From assembly GCA_015039465.1 (NCBI GenBank), contig MU130154.1, forward strand, positions 847,065 through 911,064: a stretch of DNA of 64,000 bases. Direction: 5' to 3'. This document shows, piece after piece, positions 24,239-34,987 of this stretch (the first letter of the stretch is position 1; each line of letters begins with the position of its first letter). This stretch comes from Phlegmacium glaucopus (Eukaryota; Basidiomycota; Agaricomycetes; Agaricales; Cortinariaceae). The position numbers and the translations under genes are program-made. The notes beneath the pieces were generated by a model. It was not told the DNA's origin, did no database searches, and worked only from the letters and a program-made list of their open reading frames with translations.

Positions 24239-24688
24239 TATTACTTATGTATGGGAAGAGGTTGCATTCTTTTTTACAGGTTGGACTAGTAGCACTGTTT
24301 TTCATGGAAACGGAACGACTGCTGTACTTATATTCCCAAAGATAGACAAGAAATGTTCATTCTACGCAAGGTTTATTTTACGCCGTTCACAAAAACCATC
24401 GTCACATGATATTCCGCGGGTGGGCCCTCGCTCGTCTATGTCATAGTCATACGACGCATGGTTAAACAAATCCAAGGTTCAGGCGGCTTCCTTCAGCTTC
24501 GGATTCAATCATGAATGTCCTGCAGCGAAATTTCTGGGACGTAATTGGCACGCAATGCTCACGAACGATGGACACAGCAAAAGGATCGTAGGAGTGATCA
24601 GCTTGGGACTCATCTTAGGCTCTAAGCAGGGTGCATTATTTACATTCTGATAAAAGACATTCTTGCAATGGGATGAGAAACATGCTGT
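24239..24688. other. convergent intergenic region
   Basis: This lies between the 3' ends of the R3H-associated gene and the J-domain gene. No coding frame of note is visible. Confidence 0.4.
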
Positions 24689-25464
24689 TCAAGTGGGTCG
24701 TGTTTCGTCTGGATCCTGCTTGTTGAGAGATAATCGCTCATCCATTGTTGCCTGTTGCTGGTGTTGTTCATCGCGTGTAGAAAGTCGTCGAGTCCTTGAA
24801 ACAATGTCTACAAGTGCCTCCCGCCGGAGAGTGACAATTTGGAATAGGGCAATCACTATCGTCTAAGGGCGTATTAAGCTTTTGAGTTGGACAGGGACGA
24901 AGACAAATTTTACCGCGACAACTCCTATGATGATCAGCCTGTCATTCATCCCATCGTCTATTGGACCACTGTCGTAAAGTTCCTGTCGACGCTTGCGCAT
25001 TGCTCTCCATGAAGCCGTTGTTTGATATGGAACATTGGCTGACCCAGAAGCCACAGAAAGGTTGCCTGGCGCCTTTCCCCTCAAGACATCATACGCAGCA
25101 GTGATTGCTTGAAAACGAGTATGGGCAATGTCGGAGGAGGCAGATGTACCTACTACTTTATCGGGGTGGTACAGCCGGACAAGTTCGAAATCTTTTTAGG
25201 GATATTTTATGACTGATTCATATATGAAAGAGTCAAGAAAGACTGCTTACACCGGGCTTTGATATCGCTCTCTGTTGCAGTAGAAGGAAGGTGAAATATT
25301 TGATAAGGTGTTGGGTTTCGATGAAGGGGGTAAGGGAAAGGATTCGGTTGAATTGACGATGAAGACGACGACGCGCTGGTCATCCCTCTTCTTCTAGCTA
25401 CTTGCCGACATTGCGATGTAATATTCCAACAACTTGAACGAAAGTTGATCCCTTTTGGATGCAT
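24689..25464 (-). CDS. J-domain (DnaJ-type) protein with a membrane segment
   Basis: The product has 221 residues from exons 25464-25251, 25191-24914 and 24862-24689. A Ser-rich N-terminus (a possible mitochondrial presequence: basic, no acids until residue 66) precedes a J-domain. The HPD motif is at 80-82 in the context LVRLYHPDK, followed by FQAITAAYDVLRG. A single hydrophobic helix (IIIGVVATIVIALFQIV) near residue 155 and a polar tail come next. J-proteins stimulate Hsp70 ATPase and set its place of action; here that would be a membrane surface, perhaps mitochondrial. The second intron is needed to recover the helix. An unspliced reading would stop early at about 24863 with a different tail. 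The start could instead be the internal Met at residue 28. Confidence 0.85.
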
Positions 25465-25690
25465 GTGTTGGATTGAGTGACGGTCTGCGCTTTTATTTTG
25501 CCAGCCAAGTGATGAAAAATAAGCAACACCTAAAACACCCTATATATAATACCAATGGGAAAAAAGGACAAAGGACCGTAATTTGTACGAAGGTAATTAT
25601 ATAAGTTATTGAGGTGTACGATACCACTGGTAAGTAGTATACGATACACTAGTAGTCCGCAAACTAAGATGCACACAATACAACGCTAGG

Positions 25691-27181
25691 TCAGAAATAA
25701 AGCCCGGTCCACCCTCTGGAACTGACGGAGATCTTGTCACCTCCGTTGACATCTCCCACAAAATGGGTCCACGTCGGAATTTTTTCATCACTGTTGCCAA
25801 TGGGAGAAGAGCTAACAGCAATCTTCTGCGCACCAGTCATTGAATATGATTTTGCGGCCATTTCAATTTTACCAGAAAATTCTGCTCCAGTGTAAGTGAG
25901 ATACATGTCCCCATTTCTCGAGGAGGTGTGTGTGCTGTCAATAGGTCGTTTGAACGCCTTCTGGCCAATATAGAAGAAATCAGAGCGGCCTGCACCCGTT
26001 ATTGTCCTAAGGGTAGCTGGTTCTGGGGTGGTAGAGTCCGATGGGGGACTAGGATGCAATTTGACATTGGCAACACCGTCGCCGCGTTGAGTTGTAATAG
26101 ATGTCTCCTTCACGATAGAGGCATCCCCGACGATCCAGCCGCGATAGGCCTCTAGTGCCTGAATTTGAGAGGTGACGTGTTCGCCAGGAGCAATTATGTT
26201 TCTGGAATCCAGAGAATAGAGTGTTACGAAAAGATCTTGAGTGTTAATATGAGCACCAGGAGCGAATTGGACGTGGGTCGTGGTATGCAATGCGACATGC
26301 AGCTTCTTCAGGCTGGGCGGTACAAACATTGTGATGTCAAAGCGGACACAAGATCCAACGGGACCATGAGGAGTGGTCATAAGGACACGGCTCTTGGTGA
26401 CGATTTTGTCGTCATTATACTCTGGGTAATCGAAATAGACGTCTTTAAGAAGTGCTTCGTCGCTAGCCCGTAAAACCATTTCATACTTGATTTCTTGGGC
26501 GTCTGCTTCGCCATCTGCCAAGGTGAATGTTCCGACGGCGCCACCACGAGCATCAAAACCGTGATCCTGATGATGAGTGCCCATAGGAGCCGTGAAGGTA
26601 ACTTTGGAACCATTGTAAAGATGAGGAGCATCCATGCATCCTAGAGAGGTGCTAAAAACAGGCATATTCTCGAGTCCAGTTGGCTTGGGCTAACAAAAAG
26701 TCAATTGGTTTTTTAAGAGCTGAAAATACATCAAGTTGAAAGACATACTGTCAAGGACCATCGAACAGCTTTGATACCATAATAAATAGTATACAATCCC
26801 AAAACAATTGCAATCGCTTTCCAGAACAAACTACAGCTGTTTTGAGGCCAAACAGCGTTAGGAGACGAGGGCTATTCTCGCAATACGCAATAATCAACTT
26901 ACTCGAGACCACAACACATGCAGCAACCCCTTGTCTTCCGCGCCTTCTTCGTTGGAAGTTCGGTATCCAGGAGCGCGATGCCGCCTTCGTCGTTTGAGTT
27001 ATCCACATAAGTGCTGTTCAACGCGACTCTGCCTTCCTCATCATCCCCAGAGACTCGTCTGTCTAGAGCACCCAACAATATTTAGTTTTGCTTTCCGACT
27101 TCCTCAAAACCAAGCCTTTGAGAACGTACATTGGTCATACTTCTCCTTCAACTTGAGAAGTGCCATCGCTCCTGCAACCAT
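25691..27181 (-). CDS. single-pass membrane protein with beta-rich ectodomain (unknown function)
   Basis: Splicing gives 432 residues from exons 27181-27130, 27062-26903, 26836-26749 and 26689-25691. The short cytosolic N-terminus is acidic, then basic, and ends in a Cys cluster (GCCMCCGLDC) likely to be palmitoylated. It leads directly into one membrane helix (AIAIVLGLYTIYYGI). The remaining 330 residues are rich in Thr, Ser, Val and His with repeating beta-strand patterns. This recalls the DUF4097/adhesin-like sheets seen in many Agaricomycete proteins. The topology is probably type II, with the large part outside or lumenal. I do not recognise a catalytic motif. All three junctions restore the frame, so the model is well supported even though the function is not known. 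Confidence 0.75.
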
Positions 27182-27613
27182 TTGAAAGAAGGAAACCCCT
27201 GAGCGGGCATTGGATTGTGAGGGCATAGAGCAAAAGATTGGAAAGGGTAAAAGGAGTGCGTTTGAGTATTGTGAGGTGCCAAGGGCCGAGTAATTTTAAA
27301 TGCTGTGTGGGCTGAGTTAATGCGTCCGGTCCTTGACGACTACACCGCCCGCCGTCAACCTGAAGGAGTTAAAAGAAGTAAGAATCTGTAAGAATCAGCC
27401 CTCAGGCCTCAGTTTGGATTGCATCGTTCGCATGACAACATGTAGTAATTATTATTACTGAAAGATACACAAAATCCAATATCGAAATAGACCAACATAA
27501 CAATCATGTAACCTCATAAGTCCATATACCATAAATCATAAACATAGATTAGGCCTATCCAATCCAGTTTCTCACAAGTTATCGTTCCCTGGTTGCAGTG
27601 TGATTGAAGAAAA
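27182..27613. other. intergenic between tandem minus-strand genes
   Basis: This holds the promoter of the membrane-protein gene (its start is at 27181) and the 3' end of the bleomycin hydrolase gene. It contains no coding frame. Confidence 0.4.
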
Positions 27614-29505
27614 TCATGCCAATGCACCCTTGAATTTTAGGGTTAGAGGTGAAATGACAACAAGGTTGGGACATGAAGTACCATGGGATCCCAAGGAGGC
27701 AAGACAACCTTCTCGCCTGCCTCGTATACTTGAAGTAATTCCCTGGATGCAAGTGCCTTGTGAACAACGACTTGGTATACATATCTGCCATATTTTGTGA
27801 TGAGCAAAAATCGGAACAGGACAACTTTTTTTGACGGGTAAACTTACTGCTCAAACCAAGCATCAGTCATGATGAAATAACCCTCATTTCCGGCTTTCTC
27901 TCCCCAAGAGTTTTCAACCTTGTAACGGACTGGTTTGCCTGCAGGATCAAGGTGAACCCCGGAAATAACCATGGCATGAGTCATGGCTGAATCATTAATT
28001 TGGAGACGTTCAGCTTTGGTGAGACCAAGGGTGATATCGAACGCGTTCTGGACATACTTTGAGAAAGCTGTGAATTGAAGCTAACTTGGAACTCACCTCA
28101 TATTCAAAAAGTGCAGTATCCATTATTCCAGCATCCTTGTCAGAGAACTTGCCGACATCACAACCGAAAAAGACGGGTTGTCCGGCCTTAATCGCCTACA
28201 TTGAAAATGAGTCTTAGGAAAGTGCGTTGGGGTTTGGGGGTTTGGTGATTACCTTGACGACTGCAGCTTTCAAATTCTCGATGTCCGTGTTCACATCTAG
28301 AAAATAAGGGAAAAGAATGAGTCGGGGAGGCATAAATTTCAGAGGAGACTTACAGAGGACTGGTCTTCCACCCCATACGTTGCCGAGTTTATCAACAGTG
28401 TAAAGCGTGGAATACTCATTACGAGGATCGTTGATAAGCGAGAATGAGTCCGCAGGCTATTAAATTATATTTATAACCAAAAAGATTGTGATCAGGACGA
28501 AAGGAACGCACGGAGAAAGGTTTGCTGGCAAACTGTTCTAAATAGTCTCTAGGTGATCCTTCCCATCGCCCAGTCTTCTCGTCAGCGTCAATATACTCCC
28601 AGACAAATCTCCCTTTGGGGTGCGGGGGGACACCAAGAGTAGCAGTCATGATATGGTAAATCTCCTTCATTAATTCCTCTTTCTTAGCACGAAGATTGGC
28701 AATGACAACCTCTTCCTTTAAATGAGAAGAACGAAGGGTATCTGCCAAAGTACGGAGGATAAGGGCATGTTCACGGAGCTTGGTCTTCAGAAGATTATTG
28801 AGCGGTCCCGACAATGAGGAATGAGTAGACTCGGGATAGATAGATTGGGGAACAAGACCATATGTTTCGATCAAGTTGACAACCATATCCCATTGACCGC
28901 CGTCGCTAATGAGGTCGGCAGAGAGGTGGTTGATGAGTCGGTCGTCAACGGGTAGGTCTGCGTGTTCAATCATGAGCTCAAGATAGTAGTTGGATTTGTT
29001 GAGTTTATCCCAGAAGAACAGGTAGGACTGTAAACCCAGAGTTTGTCAAGTCAGATAGTGGTCGAAGCGGTAAATCATAACGATGACAGACTTGGGAGAG
29101 TTGGAAATCCTTCAACTTCAATCTACGCATAATGCTATACCTAAGGACATTAGTGGTAGCAAAAAGCCAACATCGACCACTGCTCTTCTGATCGGTGACA
29201 GGTCCCGTCTTGAAGTCCAAAACATGGTTAAAGATGTGTTGGTCTGCAATCCGTGCTGAGCGCGAGGTAAGCACGGACGTGATGTTTGACTGCGAAAGAA
29301 TGGTGCGAGCTAGCTGTATTTTGGAGTTATTACTCGCAGATGATTCCCAGGATGACACATTCTTCAGAGTGAGGGATCCGTCACTTGACAACGGGGTTAC
29401 CATATGAATTGTAGAGAGTGATTCCGACATGTCAGTGAGATCATCCTTCTCCTCAAATTCCGTTCGCGTTGGTGTGGGTATTCTGGACGACGGTGTGTTG
29501 CCCAT
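27614..29505 (-). CDS. bleomycin hydrolase / cysteine aminopeptidase (peptidase C1B)
   Basis: This papain-fold cytosolic aminopeptidase forms hexamers and trims peptides; in yeast it is Blh1/Lap3. Eight exons (29505-29092, 29027-28512, 28456-28354, 28296-28253, 28195-28097, 28047-27848, 27784-27682 and 27628-27614) give 497 residues, the usual size. The oxyanion Gln is Q106 and the catalytic Cys is C112 in the context DQKSSGRCWLFA. The catalytic His is in MTHAMVISGVHLD and the Asn in VENSWGEK. The final exon is just 15 nt and provides GALA, so the protein ends WDPMGALA. This is the conserved C-terminal arm that reaches into the active site in this family. Without that intron the tail would be a non-conserved extension. 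It is divergent from the paraoxonase-like gene. Confidence 0.95.
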
Positions 29506-30133
29506 GGTATAGGTGAAGGGAAGAGTGGCCGTGAGGATGGTTATATACTCTGTGCTGAGAGGGTGAATGATAGCAAGAATAGTGATTTATTACATAATAC
29601 CTTATCAAGCTAACCCATTCTAATACTACGTCTGTCTTCCATGAGCCCATGAATTCCTGAGTCATTATTATCCGAAATTGATTTCATATTGTAGATGCAG
29701 CCTCGGAAAGGATCATCTAGCCTAAGATCTGAATATGGTAAGGCCGAGCTAAGCGTTGGCTAAGCGCTTGTATTTGCATAGATCCTAATATCGTTCTTCT
29801 ACTAGATCGGAGTTCCGAATGGAATGGAATGAAATTACATTTTCGCTGACAATGTTAGTTTTATCCATCAGGAAGTTGTTTTAGTTTCCAGAAGGCTTCT
29901 CCACCTGAAAAACCTAAAAACCTCCGAAATGTGGGAACCTGGAAATTTATGTCAGTCTTCCTACGTAAACGTTTGGCTAGGATAGACTAGGATAGATTAT
30001 TTGGAAAACCGCAAAAACCCGGAAACTAGTTCATATATAACCAGTTAGAATCTGTACGTATACCTCAACGACTTGTTGTGGTCTCCGAGAAAAACAGCCG
30101 ACAGAGGATACCTCTCAGCGTCCTAGGCAAAAA
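29506..30133. promoter_or_regulatory. shared divergent promoter region
   Basis: About 630 bp lie between the start codons of the bleomycin hydrolase gene (-) and the paraoxonase-like gene (+). It is A+T-rich. I can propose no specific sites. Confidence 0.4.
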
Positions 30134-31625
30134 ATGAAGACATTAGCGCTCAATATTCTTGTCGTTTCAATCGCTATTGCAGGGGGATTCTATAAAATCT
30201 ACCTGCAGCCTCTACTTTTTACATTTGGCTACAGTCCAACCCGTATAATTGAGCAACGTGGAAATGAAGACTGTAAGAACATACCAGAATTAAAAGCTTG
30301 TGAAAGTTTGTAACACATTCTGTCCCGCTTGAGCAAAGTTGACTTGTTTGCAGAAATTGTCCTCCACCAATCTACAGGTGTACTCTACCTCGCTTGTTCC
30401 CACCCTCACAGTCGGTCCCACTGGCTTCCTGCTGCAGGCTTGTTGAATGTAACGGGCGCGTCTAATGATGATTACGTCGCAACGTATGATCCCGCCACCT
30501 CACGGGTCACCCGCCTGAGCACGCCAAATTTCAACAATGGACGAGGACTCTCTCTTCTTGGCATGGATGTTGTACCTTCGTCCTCTGATCCCCAGGAATT
30601 GTTTATTTATTTGGTCAATCTCCGCATCCCTCTTGGAGATCGTAGCGCTACACAAGTAGGCGCGGATTCCGTCATTGAGATTTTCAAGACAACTGTTGGA
30701 GGGAAAGCCTTGACGCATATTAAGACGGTGGAGGACCCAATTATCATTTCCCCAAACGACGTACTTGGATCGGCAGATGGCAAAAGTTTTCATTTCACCA
30801 ACGATAATGGTGCTAAGGTTGGACTTGTAAGTTCTTATCCCTTGCATCCGAGATACTAGGAGGCCTTACTGTCTTAAGATGAGATATTCTAATCTTCTCG
30901 GTGTAAAAACCTCCTCTGTGGGCTATTGTCACATCGACCACGGTTGCAAGTACGCAATTACTGGGACCCATGGCAGCAATGGAATAACATCGGCTCCCAA
31001 TGGCACTGTCTATGTCTCAAATTCTATCTACGGAGGTGTTTTATTTTTAGAACGCCAAGCTGATAACACCCTGGTTATAAGCGAATCTGTGAAAAGCGGT
31101 ACGAGTTACATCACTCAATCAATGCACATATCGATTCTCAGTTTCGGCTTTCGTCCAGATTATATACTCGATAATCTAGCAATTGATGCGGATGGGCAAC
31201 TTTGGGCAGCAGGTATGCAGAAGGGAGACATGGGTCTACCTATCACTTCATTTACGACATATAACAGGGATCCCCCATGCGTTGGCTGCTGTCGCCCAGA
31301 TATTTAACCCGTCGCGCTTGTCACCTTCTATTGCTGCAAGAATCTCTATCAATACCGGCCCAAACGCATTCTATGGAGAGAAGTATAAGCTAGAAAAGGT
31401 AAAGTTTCATTGAGGATTCTTCTCTCCCTACGTTACTCACTTCCTTACTCAAGGTTTTCGAAGATGACGGCAAAATTATGTCTGGAGCTACTTCGGCTGC
31501 GTACGATTCTCAACGAAAGAGACTTTTCATGAATGGTATGTCTTTCCTCTGACCGGGATCGTGATCAGCATAACTTACTGTCGATATTAGGGGTCGTTTC
31601 TCAACTTGTAGTCTGTAATATCTGA
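30134..31625 (+). CDS. paraoxonase/SMP-30-like beta-propeller protein with N-terminal membrane anchor
   Basis: The product is 388 residues from seven exons: 30134-30305, 30354-30826, 30879-31098, 31159-31212, 31268-31398, 31454-31535 and 31591-31625. An uncleaved-type hydrophobic N-terminus (LNILVVSIAIAGGF) is followed by a six-bladed propeller. It has paraoxonase-like elements: GMDV, ISPNDVLG (calcium-site Asn in the ND pair), FTNDNG, NGITSAPNGTVYVSNS and a late blade LAIDADGQLW. Relatives hydrolyse lactones or aryl esters in a calcium-dependent way at the ER or extracellular side. The substrate here cannot be told. All introns are 48-60 nt with GT..AG ends. Confidence 0.85.
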
Positions 31626-31719
31626 GTTTGAAATCAATGAATTCTTTTTTTTGATCTATCGATCGAAACATGCAATCCAAGTCTGTTGATCTGGCAGAGA
31701 AATACCGTGATGTTTTGAA

Positions 31720-32702
31720 TTAATCCCAGCCACTGCCACCGGTCGCAGCAGGGGCGACATCCGCAGACCAGTCAGTGTTTCCTAGTTGGGCATCGGCAGA
31801 CCAGTCAAGAGCACCTGTGAGGTAGTGTTAAATTATTGAAATTTACTCTGAGGGATGTGACAACGTACCACCCTCAGCAGCTAACGCGGGGTTGATGTTC
31901 CCGCCTTGCGGTCCACTGGGTACATCCCATTCGGCTGATTCTGCGGGGGCATCAACCTCGACACCCTGTTGTGCAGCAAGCTTGGCCTGAGCTTCCTCCT
32001 GTTGCTGTTTCTCCACCTCTTCAGGGTCTCTGTAGAAGAACATATCAACCATGACATTCCATCCATCCTTTGTCCTGGGGATAGTGCCGCGAAGCCTTAG
32101 AACTTCACGTGCAAGCAACCACCAGATGAGACCGATCGAGTGTCTTGTCTTGTTGTTTGTTGGGATAGCGACGTCGACAAATTTCAGGGGAGCGTCGGTA
32201 TCACAGAGAGCGATGACGGGAATGTTGACGTACGACGCCTCACGAATGGCTTGGTGGTCAACACGAGGGTCAGTAACGACGATGAGACGGGGTTCTTTGA
32301 ATGATCGGGTAATGTAGTTGGTGAAAGAACCGGGGGTGAATCGTCCAGCAATGGCCTGAGCACCAGTGTTGGCTGCATACTTGAGCACGGCACGGTGGCC
32401 GTATGGACGGGCGGAGATGACACAGACATCATTCGGGTTTTCGACGGCAGCGATGATACGAGCAGCGAGAACGAGCTTTTCCCAGGTCTTTCCAATGTTG
32501 AGAATGTGAATACCTGGATTATGAAGGCTTAGAAGCCGTCAAAAATCACGAAAGTATCAAACACACCATCAGCACGTCGTTTCCAGACGTAAGGTTGCAT
32601 TTGCTTATCGCAGTTTTTTGTGCCAATGTGGCATTGCGCAGCTAGAAGAAGTTGGATCTCCTCTTCAGTTGCACTCAAGACGGACGGTAGTTTAGACGCC
32701 AT
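31720..32702 (-). CDS. RPS0: 40S ribosomal protein S0 (uS2, laminin-receptor/RPSA family)
   Basis: This core component of the small ribosomal subunit is required for late 20S rRNA processing. Three exons (32702-32567, 32513-31869 and 31814-31720) give 291 residues. uS2 blocks are plain: [49 protein letters not shown] and [11 protein letters not shown]. The acidic C-terminal tail carries two DWSAD repeats and ends GGSGWD. The start MASKLPSV at 32702 fits the family; an upstream in-frame Met exists but would add an atypical N-terminus. An intron probably lies in the 5' UTR, as is common for ribosomal protein genes, but I did not define it. Confidence 0.96.
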
Positions 32703-33173
32703 ATTATGGTTAGAATCTGGATGAAGAAAAAGTGAGTTTGTCATCATCCTGGATGGGGGGACTGCATCCAACCCCACACAAGCTCAAATTCATTCGTTCT
32801 TGCTTGCATGGGTAAACAATCCCTTAAAGAGACGTACCTCAATGCTTTTGTTGGCTTGAGATTGGCTTGAACGACGTTCAGAGTCAGTTTAACGGTCTGA
32901 TGGTTGCGGCGGTCGTCCACCAAGGTTTGCCGAAATTGATTGGTCAAATTTCCCACACTCATTTTACCTCAGTGCACCAGAATGAAATAGTTTGACAAGA
33001 CCGGTTTACATACCCTTTAAGTCACTACAAGACGGAATAAATATCGTGTATTAAATCTACGAGACGTCTCCCCTCGCTAGCCAAGCATACATCACTCGTT
33101 CCATACAGTCGTTAGTTCTACTGCTGTCGACCTTTCTGGCTGCCTTGAAAAATGTTGCATGTTAATCACCAGT
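32703..33173. promoter_or_regulatory. RPS0 upstream region
   Basis: This holds the 5' UTR and promoter of RPS0 and the 3' flank of the DUF6533-like gene. Only short non-conserved open frames are present. Confidence 0.35.
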
Positions 33174-34352
33174 CTACAGCCCTGTACATTTGGAATCCAT
33201 AAGAATGATATTAGAGTTATTTATACAGACTATATTAAACTCACTGCGCAGGGAGCAATAGATAAAAGCCATCTGCAGGCAGTTTGGGTAATTAGTAACC
33301 GGGCGATAAGGAGGAGACAAGGCGTACGAGTTGCCGATTGAACCATATTCACTATGTGTGCTATTAGCTACAACAGTCAAAATCGTCACAACTAGAGTAT
33401 AATTTGAACGGTTAGTTAGTATTTTAAGTATAACCTTCAAAGTCCATGACTTACTAATAAAAATAATAAAAATGACAATTCCGTCCCGAACTACTAGTGC
33501 CATAATAGGAATTGCACTCCACCCCTCACGTATGGCGGTCCAATATTTGACCAAGGTTAGGCTCAGGATTGTAATTTGAGAGATGATGGCACAAATCCTG
33601 CCGGAGAAATAATATATATATAGAAGATTGAAAATTTCATTGAAAATCCCGGAACGCACCCAAAGAGTATATATGAACTCGAACTTACGAATGCTATGTC
33701 AACATGGTCTTCAGGTATATCCATGACAAAGCCAACCACTACGGCTGTGACCTTCCCAAGAATCAAGACCGCAAAACTACACCCCACCCACACATTTTTT
33801 TTATACAAGGCATAGACTGCTTTTCATCAGTTGAATGTGTTTACCTTCGTGAGAGTGACACAAACCTCGAGCCATGAGCACAAGCTCCACCGCTAGCATG
33901 AGAATGGTTCCCACAAGAGCTTGGCACAGATACCAATACCTCAGAGCAGTTTTCGCGATACCTATATGGGGTATTATATCATGATCAATTGTGCCATTCG
34001 TTCTGATTTGTGGATCTCGTCAACAGGTTCTGAATGTCGAAGATAGTTGGGCGCTCTGGGACATACATTTGAGCAGCTAGGGCGAAGTAGCGTGTAAACA
34101 AGAAGTGCCACTTAATCCAGGAATCGTTAGGTTTTCTAAAGTTGTGTGCCATAAGTATGTGGATTAATAACAGAGGCGCCTGAACTTACGACCAGATGGA
34201 ATTGACCTCATCATCAAAGGTGATACAGATGTCATGGATCAAGAAATTCAGAGATGCAACTGGATACAAGCGTGAAGACTTTATAAATTAAAAGTTTCAA
34301 TACATAACATACCCCGCGCCCTTGATATGACCAGCAAGGTGGGTCTGAGCAT
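33174..34352 (-). CDS. DUF6533-like multi-pass membrane protein (approximate model)
   Basis: A seven-helix-type protein family abundant in mushrooms can be traced through at least six short exons. The first block contains FLIHDICITFDDEVNSIW, the DUF6533 opening. It is followed by WIKWHFLFTRYFALAAQ, then YWYLCQALVGTILMLAVEL and VYALYKKNVWVGCSFAVL. The last is the block EGWSAIPIMALVVRDG, shared by this family near its end. The start (34352, MLRPTLLV) and the C-terminal end (33174) are uncertain. One junction near 33965 does not keep phase with the splice sites I could choose. It may be a working gene that I spliced wrongly, or one starting to decay. Function in the family is unknown. Confidence 0.55.
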
Positions 34353-34987
34353 CCGGACGGGTGAGTCTAACGTTCGAGACGCACAACGCACACCCTCGCA
34401 GGTAGAGATATTGAATAAGCAGATGCGATTGTTGCAATCTGTTAGAGAGTAGGTTTCCCTTGGCAGAAAGAGCGAGTATCTATTTCTCTCAGAGTCGAGA
34501 CCAGACATAAAGCCTGGACCCTGGCCTGTAGTGGGCCTGTGAACTTGGAATAAGGGGTCGACGATCTGAATAGGATATCTTCAAGGAGATAAGCACAAAA
34601 AATTCTACATTTGGTCAGAGCCATCGAGGCATCATCCAAAGGTTCGTCCACTATTAATTCGTAGTCAATTAACACGCAATGTTCACGCGAACGAAGGTCG
34701 AGCGTCTTGGCCCAAGCAACATTTCCTTGCACTCAGCACTATACGAGTGGCAGGGTAAAGACCTGTCAAAACCTGTTGGCTGGAGTGGGAAAAACACTGC
34801 AGACGTTCAGTGAGAGTACTAGTAGCTTATCTTTTCCATGGTCAAAATCGGAGCACGTGCAAATGAAATTAAGTAAGTAAATAAATCTTTTCCTAGCCTA
34901 TAGTTAGACAGCCAAATATCACGACCAACCAACGGCCAAGGAAGTGGTCTTCAAAGGACGACTGTCATTTCGCAGTTAACAGTCAAC
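34353..34987. promoter_or_regulatory. divergent region between DUF6533-like gene and CTR9
   Basis: This holds the CTR9 promoter and possibly further 5' exons of the DUF6533-like gene; minus-strand open frames at 34281-34732 have no recognised content. No specific sites are assigned. Confidence 0.35.

Noticed and set aside
27643..27681. Bleomycin hydrolase ending in an extended tail (VLHVPTLLSFHL)
   Set aside because: A GT..AG intron with a branch-like CTAAC and a 15-nt last exon gives the conserved GALA end instead.
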